DNA of 64,000 bases from Paraburkholderia phenazinium (lineage in GTDB: Bacteria; Pseudomonadota; Gammaproteobacteria; Burkholderiales; Burkholderiaceae), in NCBI RefSeq assembly GCF_900141745.1, contig NZ_FSRM01000001.1, forward strand, positions 744,001 through 808,000, in the 5' to 3' direction. Positions 1 to 7,816 of the stretch are shown one piece after another. Every line of letters begins with the position of its first letter. The stretch's first letter is position 1. Both the position numbers and the translations under genes were made by a program. A model generated the notes under the pieces. That model saw only the letters and a program-made list of their open reading frames with translations, had not been told where the DNA came from and ran no database searches.

Positions 1-2120
1 ACCCCCAGGCTCAGGGGCTATTCCAGTTCGCACTCTCGAAACCGCTGCCCTCGCGCTCGTACTGCCGGCAGGACGAGGATGACTGGAATTTCGTGCACCG
101 GCTGCTGGAGTCCGAAGGTCTGTATGGATTCTGGCAGCAGGCGCAGGACGGCAAATCGCACACGCTGGTGATCACCGACCGCCTTGCGACGCTCGATGCG
201 CTGTCGCCGGAAACGGTGCCGTTCTACCGGGCGGGTACCGGCAGCGAGACCGATGCGCTCACACAGTGGTCGGGCACTCGCACACTGCAAAGCACGACGC
301 TTACCACGCGCACGTTCGATTACAAGAATCCATCGACGCAGTTCAACCCCAAAGGCACGAGCTTGCCGACGATGCCCAATCAGGGCGCTTTGCCGGATCA
401 GGCCGAGGTGTACGAGTACACCGGAGCGTACACGTATCCTAAACAGGACCGCGGCGACCAGCTCTCCGGGATCCGGATGGAGGAATGGGAGTCGCGGGCC
501 AAACGGTTTGAGGGCGTGGGCGGCGTGAGGAGGATCGACGCGGGACGGCGCTTTATCCTGAGCGGCCATCCGGACCACGACCGGGATCAGGCGAGCCAGA
601 AAGAGTTCGCGGTGATCGAGACGTCGTGGGTGATCGCAAACAACCTGCCGGCGAGCAACCCCGGAGCGGACTACCCACACAGCCTGCAGGGCACGCTCGA
701 TGAGGTGCGCGCGAGTCACGCCAGTGATACCGCGTTCAAGGTGTCGCACGCGGACGGCTCGGAAGGCTTCTACCTGACGCAGATTGAGGCGCAGCGCACA
801 ACTGTGCCGTATCGCAGTCCGTTTGAGCATCAGAAGCCGGAGACCAACCTGGAGTCGGCGATCGTGGTGGGTCCTCAGGGTGAGGAGGTCTACACTGACG
901 AGCTGAACCGCATCAAGGTGCAGTTCGTGTGGGACCGCATCAACGGTGGTGATGAGAGGGCCTCGTGCTGGGTGCGGGTGGCGCAGTCGGATACGGGCAG
1001 CGGCTACGGTGGCGTGCACATGCCGCGGGTGGGAGAGGAAGTGCTGATCGACCACATCGGCGGGGACTGTGACCGACCGGTGGTGACGTCGCGTCTGTAT
1101 AACGCGTCGGCCAAGCCGCAGTGGCATTCGAACGGACTGCTGTCGGGGTACAAATCGAAAGAGTACGGCGGCAGCGGTTATAACCAGATGGTGATGGATG
1201 ACTCGAGCGGGCAGAACCGGGTGCAGCTGTTCAGCAGCACGGCGAATTCGCAGCTGCATCTGGGGTATCTGGTGCAGCACACGGATAACACGCGCGGTGC
1301 CTACCTGGGGACGGGCTTTGACCTGAAGTCGAGCGCCTACGGCGCAGTCCGCGCTGAACAAGGTCTGTATGTCTCGACCTACCCAGCAGCCGGGGGCCAA
1401 CCTCTCGACGCGAGCCAGGCAAGTGGGCAACTGGTGAATGCGGAAAGCGTGATCGAGAGCCTCTCGGAAGCCAGTGTGGCTGGCAATGCGGAAACCCTGC
1501 AACCCGGTCAGGACGCGCTGAAGAAATTCACCGATGCGACGCAACACAGCGTTTCCGGCGGAGGCGCCACGGGCGGCCGCACAGCGGGCGGCGGCGCGGG
1601 CAACGCGAACGGCTTTGCGACGCCGATCATGCTGATGGCGAGCCCGTCAGGGGTAGCCGTCTCGACCCAGCAGTCAACCCAGATTACCGCCGACCAGCAC
1701 GTCAATATCGTCAGCGGACAGAGCGTTCATATCGCGACCGGCCAGTCACTGATCGCAAGCGTGATGGACAAGTTGAGCGTGTTCGTTCAGAAAGCGGGCA
1801 TGAAGCTGTTTGCTGCGAAGGGTGCGATCGAAATTCAGGCGCAAACAGACGAGATGAAGCTTGCCGCACTCAAGGACATCACTATCACCAGTGCAAATGG
1901 GCGGTTAGTGCTATCGGCGGATAAGGAAGTCTGGATCGGTGCGGGTGGCTCGTATATCAAGATCGGACCGAACCTGATCGAGAACGGCACGGCGGGGCAG
2001 ATTCTCGAGAAGTGCGCTTCATGGGACAAGCCAGCGGCTTCTACGGCTAGCTTCAAGGATCCGTTACAGGGCACAGATGCGGCGATTCATAGTGGGCATT
2101 CGCTGGACTTCTCGGGTTGA
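1..2120 (+). CDS. vgrG: Type VI secretion spike protein VgrG (5' end outside window)
   Basis: VgrG forms the trimeric gp27/gp5-like tip of the T6SS needle and carries effectors into target cells. The frame is already open at base 3 and reads through a typical VgrG stretch (SYCRQDEDDWNFVHRLL), so the GTG at 93 is not the real start; about 706 codons are visible. The middle holds the OB-fold spike region (ERASCWVRVAQ, GEEVLIDHIGGDCDRPVV). The last 200 residues are a DUF2345-type beta-helix extension ending in IHSGHSLDFSG. The cargo gene starts 74 bases downstream on the same strand and a PAAR gene follows 3.7 kb later, so this is a VgrG-effector-immunity-PAAR island. No other T6SS structural genes are in view. 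Confidence 0.95.
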   Translation, partial: PQAQGLFQFALSKPLPSRSYCRQDEDDWNFVHRLLESEGLYGFWQQAQDGKSHTLVITDRLATLDALSPETVPFYRAGTGSETDALTQWSGTRTLQSTTLTTRTFDYKNPSTQFNPKGTSLPTMPNQGALPDQAEVYEYTGAYTYPKQDRGDQLSGIRMEEWESRAKRFEGVGGVRRIDAGRRFILSGHPDHDRDQASQKEFAVIETSWVIANNLPASNPGADYPHSLQGTLDEVRASHASDTAFKVSHADGSEGFYLTQIEAQRTTVPYRSPFEHQKPETNLESAIVVGPQGEEVYTDELNRIKVQFVWDRINGGDERASCWVRVAQSDTGSGYGGVHMPRVGEEVLIDHIGGDCDRPVVTSRLYNASAKPQWHSNGLLSGYKSKEYGGSGYNQMVMDDSSGQNRVQLFSSTANSQLHLGYLVQHTDNTRGAYLGTGFDLKSSAYGAVRAEQGLYVSTYPAAGGQPLDASQASGQLVNAESVIESLSEASVAGNAETLQPGQDALKKFTDATQHSVSGGGATGGRTAGGGAGNANGFATPIMLMASPSGVAVSTQQSTQITADQHVNIVSGQSVHIATGQSLIASVMDKLSVFVQKAGMKLFAAKGAIEIQAQTDEMKLAALKDITITSANGRLVLSADKEVWIGAGGSYIKIGPNLIENGTAGQILEKCASWDKPAASTASFKDPLQGTDAAIHSGHSLDFSG

Positions 2121-2194
2121 TCGCCGGCCTACGTTGAGATACCTGAGCTCGGCGCCAGCTGTAGCCGAAGACCATTGATTACCGGACGCGAAAC

Positions 2195-5158
2195 ATGAGC
2201 ACCACCCAGCACGCGAAATCGCATCACTCCCAAGCCGCGCCGACGCCTCCCGCATCAGCGACGCCGCCAGCGCCCAAGGAGCTTGAACCACTCAAAAGCT
2301 GGGCGTACCCGTTCACGCCCCTCGACACCAACGCGACGGCTGGACCGCAGACCTACTTTAACGCGCTCAGCCACGCTGAAGACGGGTTTTATCCGCTTGG
2401 CGCAAATGGCATCTGGCACGGCGGAATCCACTTTGGCGGCGGCACGGCTGGTGCGCTGAAACAGGGCGATGGAGTGCGCGCGATTGCCGACGGCGAAGTA
2501 GTTGCCTATAGGTTGGACACGAAATACGCCGAACTGAAGTACAGCGACGGCAAGATCGCCCGGTACTCCACGAGCTTTGTCTTGATGCGCCACAAGCTTG
2601 CAATTCCTGAGGCCCCGGCACCAGCTCCAGTAGCTGCACCGGGTTCGCCAGCCAGTGGTACACATGTCTCGTCGGCGTCCTCTGGCAACGCGCATTCCCG
2701 TGCGTCGAACACCTCTGGCACCCCGCCCACGAACACGCAGCCCAAGCCGCCGCCCGCAGACCAAGTACTGGAGTTCTATAGCCTGTACATGCATCAACTG
2801 GATTGGGCAGGGTATCAGGCTGCAGAGAAGAGCGCGACCGCGGCTGGTGACGCAGTAGGACAGAATGGATCTTCGACTCAGCGCATGCCATTCTGGGAGG
2901 GCCCAAAGCATTTCAGGGTGGGGAAGCAAGCAACCGATACGCAGCGCCAACCTAGTACGTTTAACTTTGCTGCGCCCAGCGTTGGCGCGTTTGGCGATTC
3001 GTCGCTAGATGACCCCTCATCGGGTGGCTTTGGCGGGTTGTTCGGTTCGAACGGCCAATCTGCCTCCTCTTTCAGTTTGGCCGATCCGACGATGTCGAGT
3101 ACAAGCAGCAACCCGTTGGGTAATTTCAGCCTGCCGAACCCGACACCAAGTAAGCCCAACGGCCAGTCGGCCGCTAATGCGCAGCCAGCGGTGACTGGTC
3201 TCAAGATTTACAAGCAGCCGAAAGGCGAAGTAATTGCGCTCTTGCCGAGAGGTAGCGAAATCAAGGTTTCGGACGCAGTGACCAAAGGTTGCGTGCAGAT
3301 TACCCAGCTACTCAAAGGTGCTCCGGTCGGTGTCACGATCGGCGATCCGGTGGATCCTGCCGCCTCGACAGGCTGGGTTGCGCTTGACAAGCTGGACTCG
3401 CTAATTGATCCCAATCCTCTCGATTCGGTCGTCGTGCTTGAGTCGCCATTTCGGGTGGCGGCAGGTACGGTCGTGGGCTATCTGGGCGAGTTCCAACGCT
3501 ATCGGGATGCAAAGGCGTTGCCGCAAAGCCCGAAACGCTCTGTGCTCCACCTAGAGGTTTTCGCCGGCCCTGCGCTGGAGGCGTACATCAAAAAAAGCCA
3601 GGATTGCGCGAAGTTGTTGCCGAAGACCATGTTAGTCGTCTCTCCCGGTGCGACGTTGATAACAGCACCGACGGAACACGATGGCACCGTTGGGCCTAGC
3701 GTGAAGCTCAAATCGACGCCGGACGATCCAAAGAACGGTCCTTGGGCCAAGGTCCAAGTTGCTACGCATCATTCTGCGCATGGACACACGCAAGCTCACT
3801 CGCCTTCGACACAGCAAAGCGATCCCGTGTGGGTCGAGCGAAGCGCGATTGCTTCAGCTGCAACGGAAGCCATTAAAAGTTGGAAGAACTTCCCATTGCA
3901 GGTTTCAAACGCAAACTCGCCTTCTGCCAGTTTCCAGAACGTCCTCTCACGCGTCCAGCTGGACAGTTTCGACAGCGCTGACCGGGCTTGTGACGACAAA
4001 GGAGTTCATTGGTGGCGCATCCAGATCGGCACCGGGAAGGGAAACGGCGCGACCGGGTGGGTTTGCGAAAAGAATCACCCTCACACAGAGTGGCAAAGTC
4101 CGTGGGCTTGGCCCGGCTTCGAGACGGTCGATAACAGCAGCGTATCTATTGTCAATCTGTTCAAGCGATTTCTGTTCGTTTCGGGTCAATTGCTTGACGG
4201 TGAAGAGGATTCGTTCAAGCCGAGTGCCCTCAGTGTCAACGGAAGCGAACTGATCGGCAGACTGGAAAAAGCAGTTGATCATGACGGGAACGGCACGATC
4301 ACCGCAGAGGAGCTTGCGCAGGCTCAGGGTACGCCATGGCTGGCCGAAGCGCTTTCGCACCTGATTGTGCGATATGAAAGTGAATGGGGCGGTTCGATGG
4401 CGAAGTGGGATGAACTGTCGTCGGTGATGAAGGATCGCGGGTTTATCTGGCAGAGCGAGCTGCAACGCATTCAGAAGCTGCAATGGTGGGATCAGATCAA
4501 GGCTGTTAAAGGGTTCCCGGCTGATCCGATGGTCTATCATTTTCATCCGATTGGACTAATTGGGAATTTTATCGGAACTGCCAGTGCGCTCGACGAGATT
4601 ATTAGGAAGATAGGCGATATTATTGCCGGCGGAGAAGGGAACTACGAGTCTTATAATACCGGAACGAAAAATACACCGGATGGGAAAGTCGGTCACTCGT
4701 ACTTGCGTCCTGGAGTGGGAACCGTGACGAATAAGACCATAAATGAAATACTTGCAACCGATTCATTGGATGGCACGAATCCCAATCGAATGTTTGCTAC
4801 TGGAAAATATCAAACCATTATTAAAACACTTCGTGCAGCTAAAGCTGCAATGGGCTTGACCGGGGAAGAAAAATATGATGCTGCGATGCAGGAACGTGTT
4901 TTTCGTGAGTATTTGATTTACGATGCCGGTGGCGGAGGACTTGCAAAGTTTGTGACGAAAGGAACAGGAACGGTAGATGAGGCTCAATTGGCTGCGGCCA
5001 AATGTTGGGCTTCTATTGCCGCGCCGAAAGGGGCTGTTATTGCCGACGGGCGTGTCTCAGATGGAAGCCTCTCGTACCATGAGAGTCGCGCGAATAGTGC
5101 GAACTCCGTATCTACGGCGCAGCTGGTACAGATATTGGAACAAATTTCTAGAAATTAA
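2195..5158 (+). CDS. T6SS cargo effector with M23-like, SH3-like, EF-hand and C-terminal lysozyme-like toxin regions
   Basis: A 987-residue soluble protein, predicted to be VgrG-delivered and to attack peptidoglycan. In order: Pro/Ala/His-rich N-terminus; M23-like piece with WHGGIHFG (about 74-81) and YMHQLDW (about 198-204); SH3-like region from about 337; HLEVF (about 451), which looks like the second metal-site strand of M23; an EF-hand loop DHDGNGTITAEE (695-706); a linker ending in HPIGLIGNF; then a 200-residue C-terminal domain. That domain has GEGNYESYN with Glu814 as candidate catalytic acid and FATGKYQTI, as in lysozyme or transglycosylase folds. The DNA turns markedly AT-rich from about 4550, matching an acquired toxin tail. 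The N-terminal 770 residues are paralogous to the protein at 27535-30378. Toxin family is inferred; conserved architecture is seen directly. Confidence 0.85.
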   Translation: MSTTQHAKSHHSQAAPTPPASATPPAPKELEPLKSWAYPFTPLDTNATAGPQTYFNALSHAEDGFYPLGANGIWHGGIHFGGGTAGALKQGDGVRAIADGEVVAYRLDTKYAELKYSDGKIARYSTSFVLMRHKLAIPEAPAPAPVAAPGSPASGTHVSSASSGNAHSRASNTSGTPPTNTQPKPPPADQVLEFYSLYMHQLDWAGYQAAEKSATAAGDAVGQNGSSTQRMPFWEGPKHFRVGKQATDTQRQPSTFNFAAPSVGAFGDSSLDDPSSGGFGGLFGSNGQSASSFSLADPTMSSTSSNPLGNFSLPNPTPSKPNGQSAANAQPAVTGLKIYKQPKGEVIALLPRGSEIKVSDAVTKGCVQITQLLKGAPVGVTIGDPVDPAASTGWVALDKLDSLIDPNPLDSVVVLESPFRVAAGTVVGYLGEFQRYRDAKALPQSPKRSVLHLEVFAGPALEAYIKKSQDCAKLLPKTMLVVSPGATLITAPTEHDGTVGPSVKLKSTPDDPKNGPWAKVQVATHHSAHGHTQAHSPSTQQSDPVWVERSAIASAATEAIKSWKNFPLQVSNANSPSASFQNVLSRVQLDSFDSADRACDDKGVHWWRIQIGTGKGNGATGWVCEKNHPHTEWQSPWAWPGFETVDNSSVSIVNLFKRFLFVSGQLLDGEEDSFKPSALSVNGSELIGRLEKAVDHDGNGTITAEELAQAQGTPWLAEALSHLIVRYESEWGGSMAKWDELSSVMKDRGFIWQSELQRIQKLQWWDQIKAVKGFPADPMVYHFHPIGLIGNFIGTASALDEIIRKIGDIIAGGEGNYESYNTGTKNTPDGKVGHSYLRPGVGTVTNKTINEILATDSLDGTNPNRMFATGKYQTIIKTLRAAKAAMGLTGEEKYDAAMQERVFREYLIYDAGGGGLAKFVTKGTGTVDEAQLAAAKCWASIAAPKGAVIADGRVSDGSLSYHESRANSANSVSTAQLVQILEQISRN

Positions 5159-5170
5159 GCGACTCAAAAA

Positions 5171-5692
5171 ATGAAAAAATATTTGCTTATTTTGCTTGTA
5201 TTAAGTGATCTACATTTTAACCTTGGTGTTGCGGCTGAGTCCGCAGGCTCAGGTAAAAATCATCCATTCGAAAGGGTTGAACTGGGGTATCCCGGTGGCG
5301 AAGAGTGTTCATTTGAATATAGCCCGATTCATTTTTGTGATGACGTCCATCTTGAATATATCAATCTCGCCATTCAAAAATATGCGGTCAATTTTAATGG
5401 TCACTATATTCTTCTCCCTATACCGGAACGAAAAGAGTATTTTGAGCATTCACTTGTCGCCATCGACGTTGTGACAGGAATAGTTTATCCGCTTCCTTTT
5501 GATTCATATTCGGGGGTTGTTGACAAAAAAGGAAACGCTCACAACTATGGAAAATTGTCATTTGATTTGAAAAGCAACAAAATTTGCGTTAACGGCACTG
5601 TCGTTGCTTATAAACAGGAAGATAGCGGGAACATGTGCTGGACTTTCGAGAAAAATAAGTTCGTCGGACATTCCACACCCTATATGGAATGA
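5171..5692 (+). CDS. Predicted periplasmic immunity protein of the upstream effector
   Basis: A 173-residue protein with a Sec signal peptide (MKKYLLILLVLS..., probable cleavage after GVAA) and four cysteines in the mature part. It starts 13 bases after the effector stop and shares its AT-rich composition, unlike the flanking vgrG and PAAR genes. A small secreted protein placed directly after a peptidoglycan-targeting T6SS effector is the classical immunity arrangement, because such toxins act in the periplasm. I recognise no family. Role rests on position, signal peptide and composition. Confidence 0.75.
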   Translation: MKKYLLILLVLSDLHFNLGVAAESAGSGKNHPFERVELGYPGGEECSFEYSPIHFCDDVHLEYINLAIQKYAVNFNGHYILLPIPERKEYFEHSLVAIDVVTGIVYPLPFDSYSGVVDKKGNAHNYGKLSFDLKSNKICVNGTVVAYKQEDSGNMCWTFEKNKFVGHSTPYME

Positions 5693-5865
5693 CGTGGCGC
5701 TGCTCTATGCTATTCGTGCGGATGAGAGGGTATGGTAATCGCAACTATTATCTCATGTCGAATTCAGAAATAGGTTTTCCTAATAACTTGCAAGTACCGT
5801 CATCAGCAACGCTGCCGATGACCACTTCTTATGACGAAGCAACCTAGCGGCTTCGGAGGTGAAAG
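5693..5865. other. Non-coding gap between immunity and PAAR genes
   Basis: No convincing ORF or terminator hairpin is visible. The 3' end carries the strong Shine-Dalgarno GGAGGTG (5855-5861) that fixes the unusual TTG start of the PAAR gene. Confidence 0.5.
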
Positions 5866-6117
5866 TTGATCGATCTTATTCGTTTAGGCGATGACACTGA
5901 CCACGGCGGAAAAGTAATCACCGCATCGTCAACGATGCGCTTCGATGGCAGGTTCGTCGCCCGCAAAGGCGACGAGGTGTCATGTCCGAAGCACGAAGAT
6001 GTTCGGCCCAACGCGATCGTCGACGGCGACGAGTCGGTGATGGATGGTGGCGTGCCGATCGCACGACACGGCTATAAGGCTACCTGCGGCTGCCACCTTA
6101 TTTCGAGCCTGATATGA
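5866..6117 (+). CDS. PAAR-domain T6SS spike-tip protein
   Basis: An 83-residue protein made only of a PAAR domain, which caps the VgrG trimer with a metal-bound sharp cone. Visible features are the opening IRLGDDTDHGGKV, the CPKHED metal-ligand segment, the glycine/aspartate-rich turns IVDGDESVMDGGVPIARHG and the closing TCGCHLI, the usual order in DUF4150/PAAR proteins. The start is TTG at 5866, chosen because GGAGGTG lies six bases before it and no ATG fits. It is the last gene of the T6SS island and faces the reverse transcriptase gene, whose stop lies 20 bases away. Confidence 0.92.
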   Translation: MIDLIRLGDDTDHGGKVITASSTMRFDGRFVARKGDEVSCPKHEDVRPNAIVDGDESVMDGGVPIARHGYKATCGCHLISSLI

Positions 6118-6137
6118 GTCGTGTGCGGTTAGTGAGG

Positions 6138-7064
6138 TTAATCTCTCCCCCAAACAATCCGCTCAAAAATCCCCCTCAACTTCACCCCACGCTGCGCATT
6201 CAACATAACCGCCTGCGCCACCCGCCCCTGCAAATGCGCACGAAAATCCCCATGCCCGTCACGGTTCTGTGAACCAGGCCCGTGCCGCACACAATTCGTC
6301 AGAATCGCCTTGAGCGTATCGAATTCAGACCGCGCCAGGTTCGGATGCCGGTTCACCACAACCCCTGCCAGATGCTGCCTCGCGCCGCGCCGCATTACGC
6401 GTGTCTTGCGCAACTGAATCGAGAATCCCTCCTCCAGCGCAATCGCCGCGACCCGAATGGAAAGCCGCTCAATCACCCGCGCCAGATCTTCGCCACCTGA
6501 GAACGCCAGGTCATCCGCATACCGCGTATAGGTGGCTCCGAGCGCACGAGCGAGACCCGCGAGCCGAAGGTCGAGCCGAAACGCACAGAGATTGGCCAGC
6601 GCCGGTGACGTGGGTGCCCCTTGCGGTAGATGCCGCGTCCTATACCGCTGCCGCTCCGGCCACGCCATCTTGCCCCGCACATCCGGAGCGAGTAAACGAG
6701 CACTCGGAACCCGATTCGTGCAAAGCGCAGTCAACGCTCGGGCCACTTCCTGCGGATACCCTAATGTTCGCATCAAGGCATGAACGCGAGGGGCGTGAAC
6801 GGACGCAAAGAAATCCGCAAGATCGAATCGAACCACCACTGCCTTACCGGCATGCGGCGCCGCGTAAGTCACGGTACTGCGGCCCTTTCGAAATCCATGC
6901 ACGCAATCGTGTGATGGGATCCGTTCAAGCAGACCACGAAGAATTTTGCGCTGCACGCTACGCAAGCGCGACTTGGGAATCTCGATCAACCGATATCGTC
7001 CGTCGCGCTTCTCGATCGCCTTGTAGGAGTAGTGGTGCAGTGGCGTGCTTGCACTTTGCGGCAT
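6138..7064 (-). CDS. Retron-like reverse transcriptase, catalytic part
   Basis: A 308-residue RNA-directed DNA polymerase. Visible motifs: HGFRKGRS (56-63), motif A VVRFDLADFF with Asp81, LPQGAPTSPALANL (146-159), catalytic YADD (182-185) and LAGVVVN (232-238). This set is characteristic of bacterial retron-type RTs and resembles the myxobacterial Mx162-like group as I remember it. No maturase or CRISPR-associated domain is attached. In the same frame the sequence reads back to a stop at 7149-7151 and supplies EAADLDWFADRW, a segment normally found just before this point in the family. The true protein therefore began further upstream, and its N-terminal part is now in another frame (see 7120-7465). 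Whether the 308-residue form is made from the internal ATG is unknown. Confidence 0.85.
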   Translation of the reverse strand: MPQSASTPLHHYSYKAIEKRDGRYRLIEIPKSRLRSVQRKILRGLLERIPSHDCVHGFRKGRSTVTYAAPHAGKAVVVRFDLADFFASVHAPRVHALMRTLGYPQEVARALTALCTNRVPSARLLAPDVRGKMAWPERQRYRTRHLPQGAPTSPALANLCAFRLDLRLAGLARALGATYTRYADDLAFSGGEDLARVIERLSIRVAAIALEEGFSIQLRKTRVMRRGARQHLAGVVVNRHPNLARSEFDTLKAILTNCVRHGPGSQNRDGHGDFRAHLQGRVAQAVMLNAQRGVKLRGIFERIVWGRD

Positions 7065-7119
7065 AACACGCCAGCGATCTGCAAACCAGTCAAGATCGGC
7101 GGCCTCGACTTCCAGCCAG

Positions 7120-7465
7120 CGAGCGTCGGCAACTGCGGCAGCGTGACCTCACGCAACCTCGGCGGTGGCAGCTGTTGTGTGGGAGCCCTGCGCAGAACCT
7201 GCACGATCACCGGCCGCATATCGCTGCGCCATGCAGCAACGAAACCAGGCGTTCCTGCAACCAACATCGACACTTCCTTACGATCGACACTGTCCCAGCG
7301 CGCACCGAAGCGCTTCGCAACCTTGCGTGCCAATCCCCGCATCCATCCCGAACGAACACCTAAACAACGGGTCATGAACTCGACAATCGAGTCGGGCTCT
7401 GCCGGCCCTGCAAGCATGGCATCGGCGATGGCGTAGGTGACGTGTTGCAGGGAAGATAAGCGCAT
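7120..7465 (-). pseudogene. N-terminal part of the reverse transcriptase in a shifted frame
   Basis: This frame starts at ATG 7465 (MRLSSLQHV) and gives an alpha-helical stretch of about 115 residues ending LPPPRLREVTLPQLPTLA. Family proteins of roughly 430-460 residues carry such a helical N-terminus followed by a WL...ELDWFAD segment, then the RT domain. Here PTLA is in this frame while RWLEVEAADLDWFADRW continues in the RT frame, so the break lies near 7115-7130. Restoring the frame needs a -1 shift (or +2). I see no slippery heptamer, so mutation or a sequencing error is likelier than programmed frameshifting. The frame remains open without sense down to 6986. Confidence 0.65.
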
Positions 7466-7816
7466 GGCGTAGAAAGAGGCGGGCCGGCGAGTCAACGCGT
7501 CTGGTGCTGCGTGAGCTGATTTGCGCAACGCGCAACCATGGCTCATGCGACGAACTGCGGAGATCATGCTGATCCACGGGGTAGCCCCGTAGTGCCTGGA
7601 AACATCGATTGCCTGTCCCTTGGCAAGCTTGACCCGTCGTCCCGCGAGCTGACAATAGTTGAGCGATACACCTCTGTCAATGCTTAGGTGTATCGAGCGT
7701 TTTCAAGATAATCTTTGATGCGCGCTAATCAATCCGTCACAACGCTACAACAATGAAATTCATCTTTTTTTGTCTGCGCTCTGCGATCCTGCGTCTCGTC
7801 GGACTGATGTTTCTAT
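7466..7816 (-). other. Hairpin-rich non-coding region upstream of the RT (possible msr-msd site)
   Basis: No credible gene. Perfect inverted repeats are seen: TTGCGC-AAC-GCGCAA (7521-7535), ACGGGG-TAG-CCCCGT (7576-7590), TTGCC/GGCAA around 7610-7626, and CGATACACCT-N12-AGGTGTATCG (7664-7695). A run of seven T follows near 7765. Retron non-coding RNA genes usually lie just upstream of the RT on the same strand, so this is the place to look, but I could not assemble a convincing a1/a2 pair, priming G and long msd hairpin. Confidence 0.3.
7664..7695. repeat. Perfect 10-bp inverted repeat
   Basis: CGATACACCT at 7664-7673 and AGGTGTATCG at 7686-7695, separated by 12 bases. It could be an RNA hairpin of a retron-type transcript, an operator, or a terminator stem lacking a U-tract. 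Its base pairing is certain; its role is not. Confidence 0.6.

Noticed and set aside
93..95. GTG at 93 as the VgrG start
   Set aside because: The same frame is open to base 3 and already shows VgrG sequence, so the gene begins outside the window.
18..1547. Long minus-strand frame opposite vgrG
   Set aside because: Arg/His-rich composition typical of an antisense shadow in high-GC DNA; vgrG on the plus strand has clear family motifs.
7115..7135. Programmed -1 frameshift in the RT
   Set aside because: No slippery X-XXY-YYZ heptamer is visible around the join, so mutation or error is preferred.
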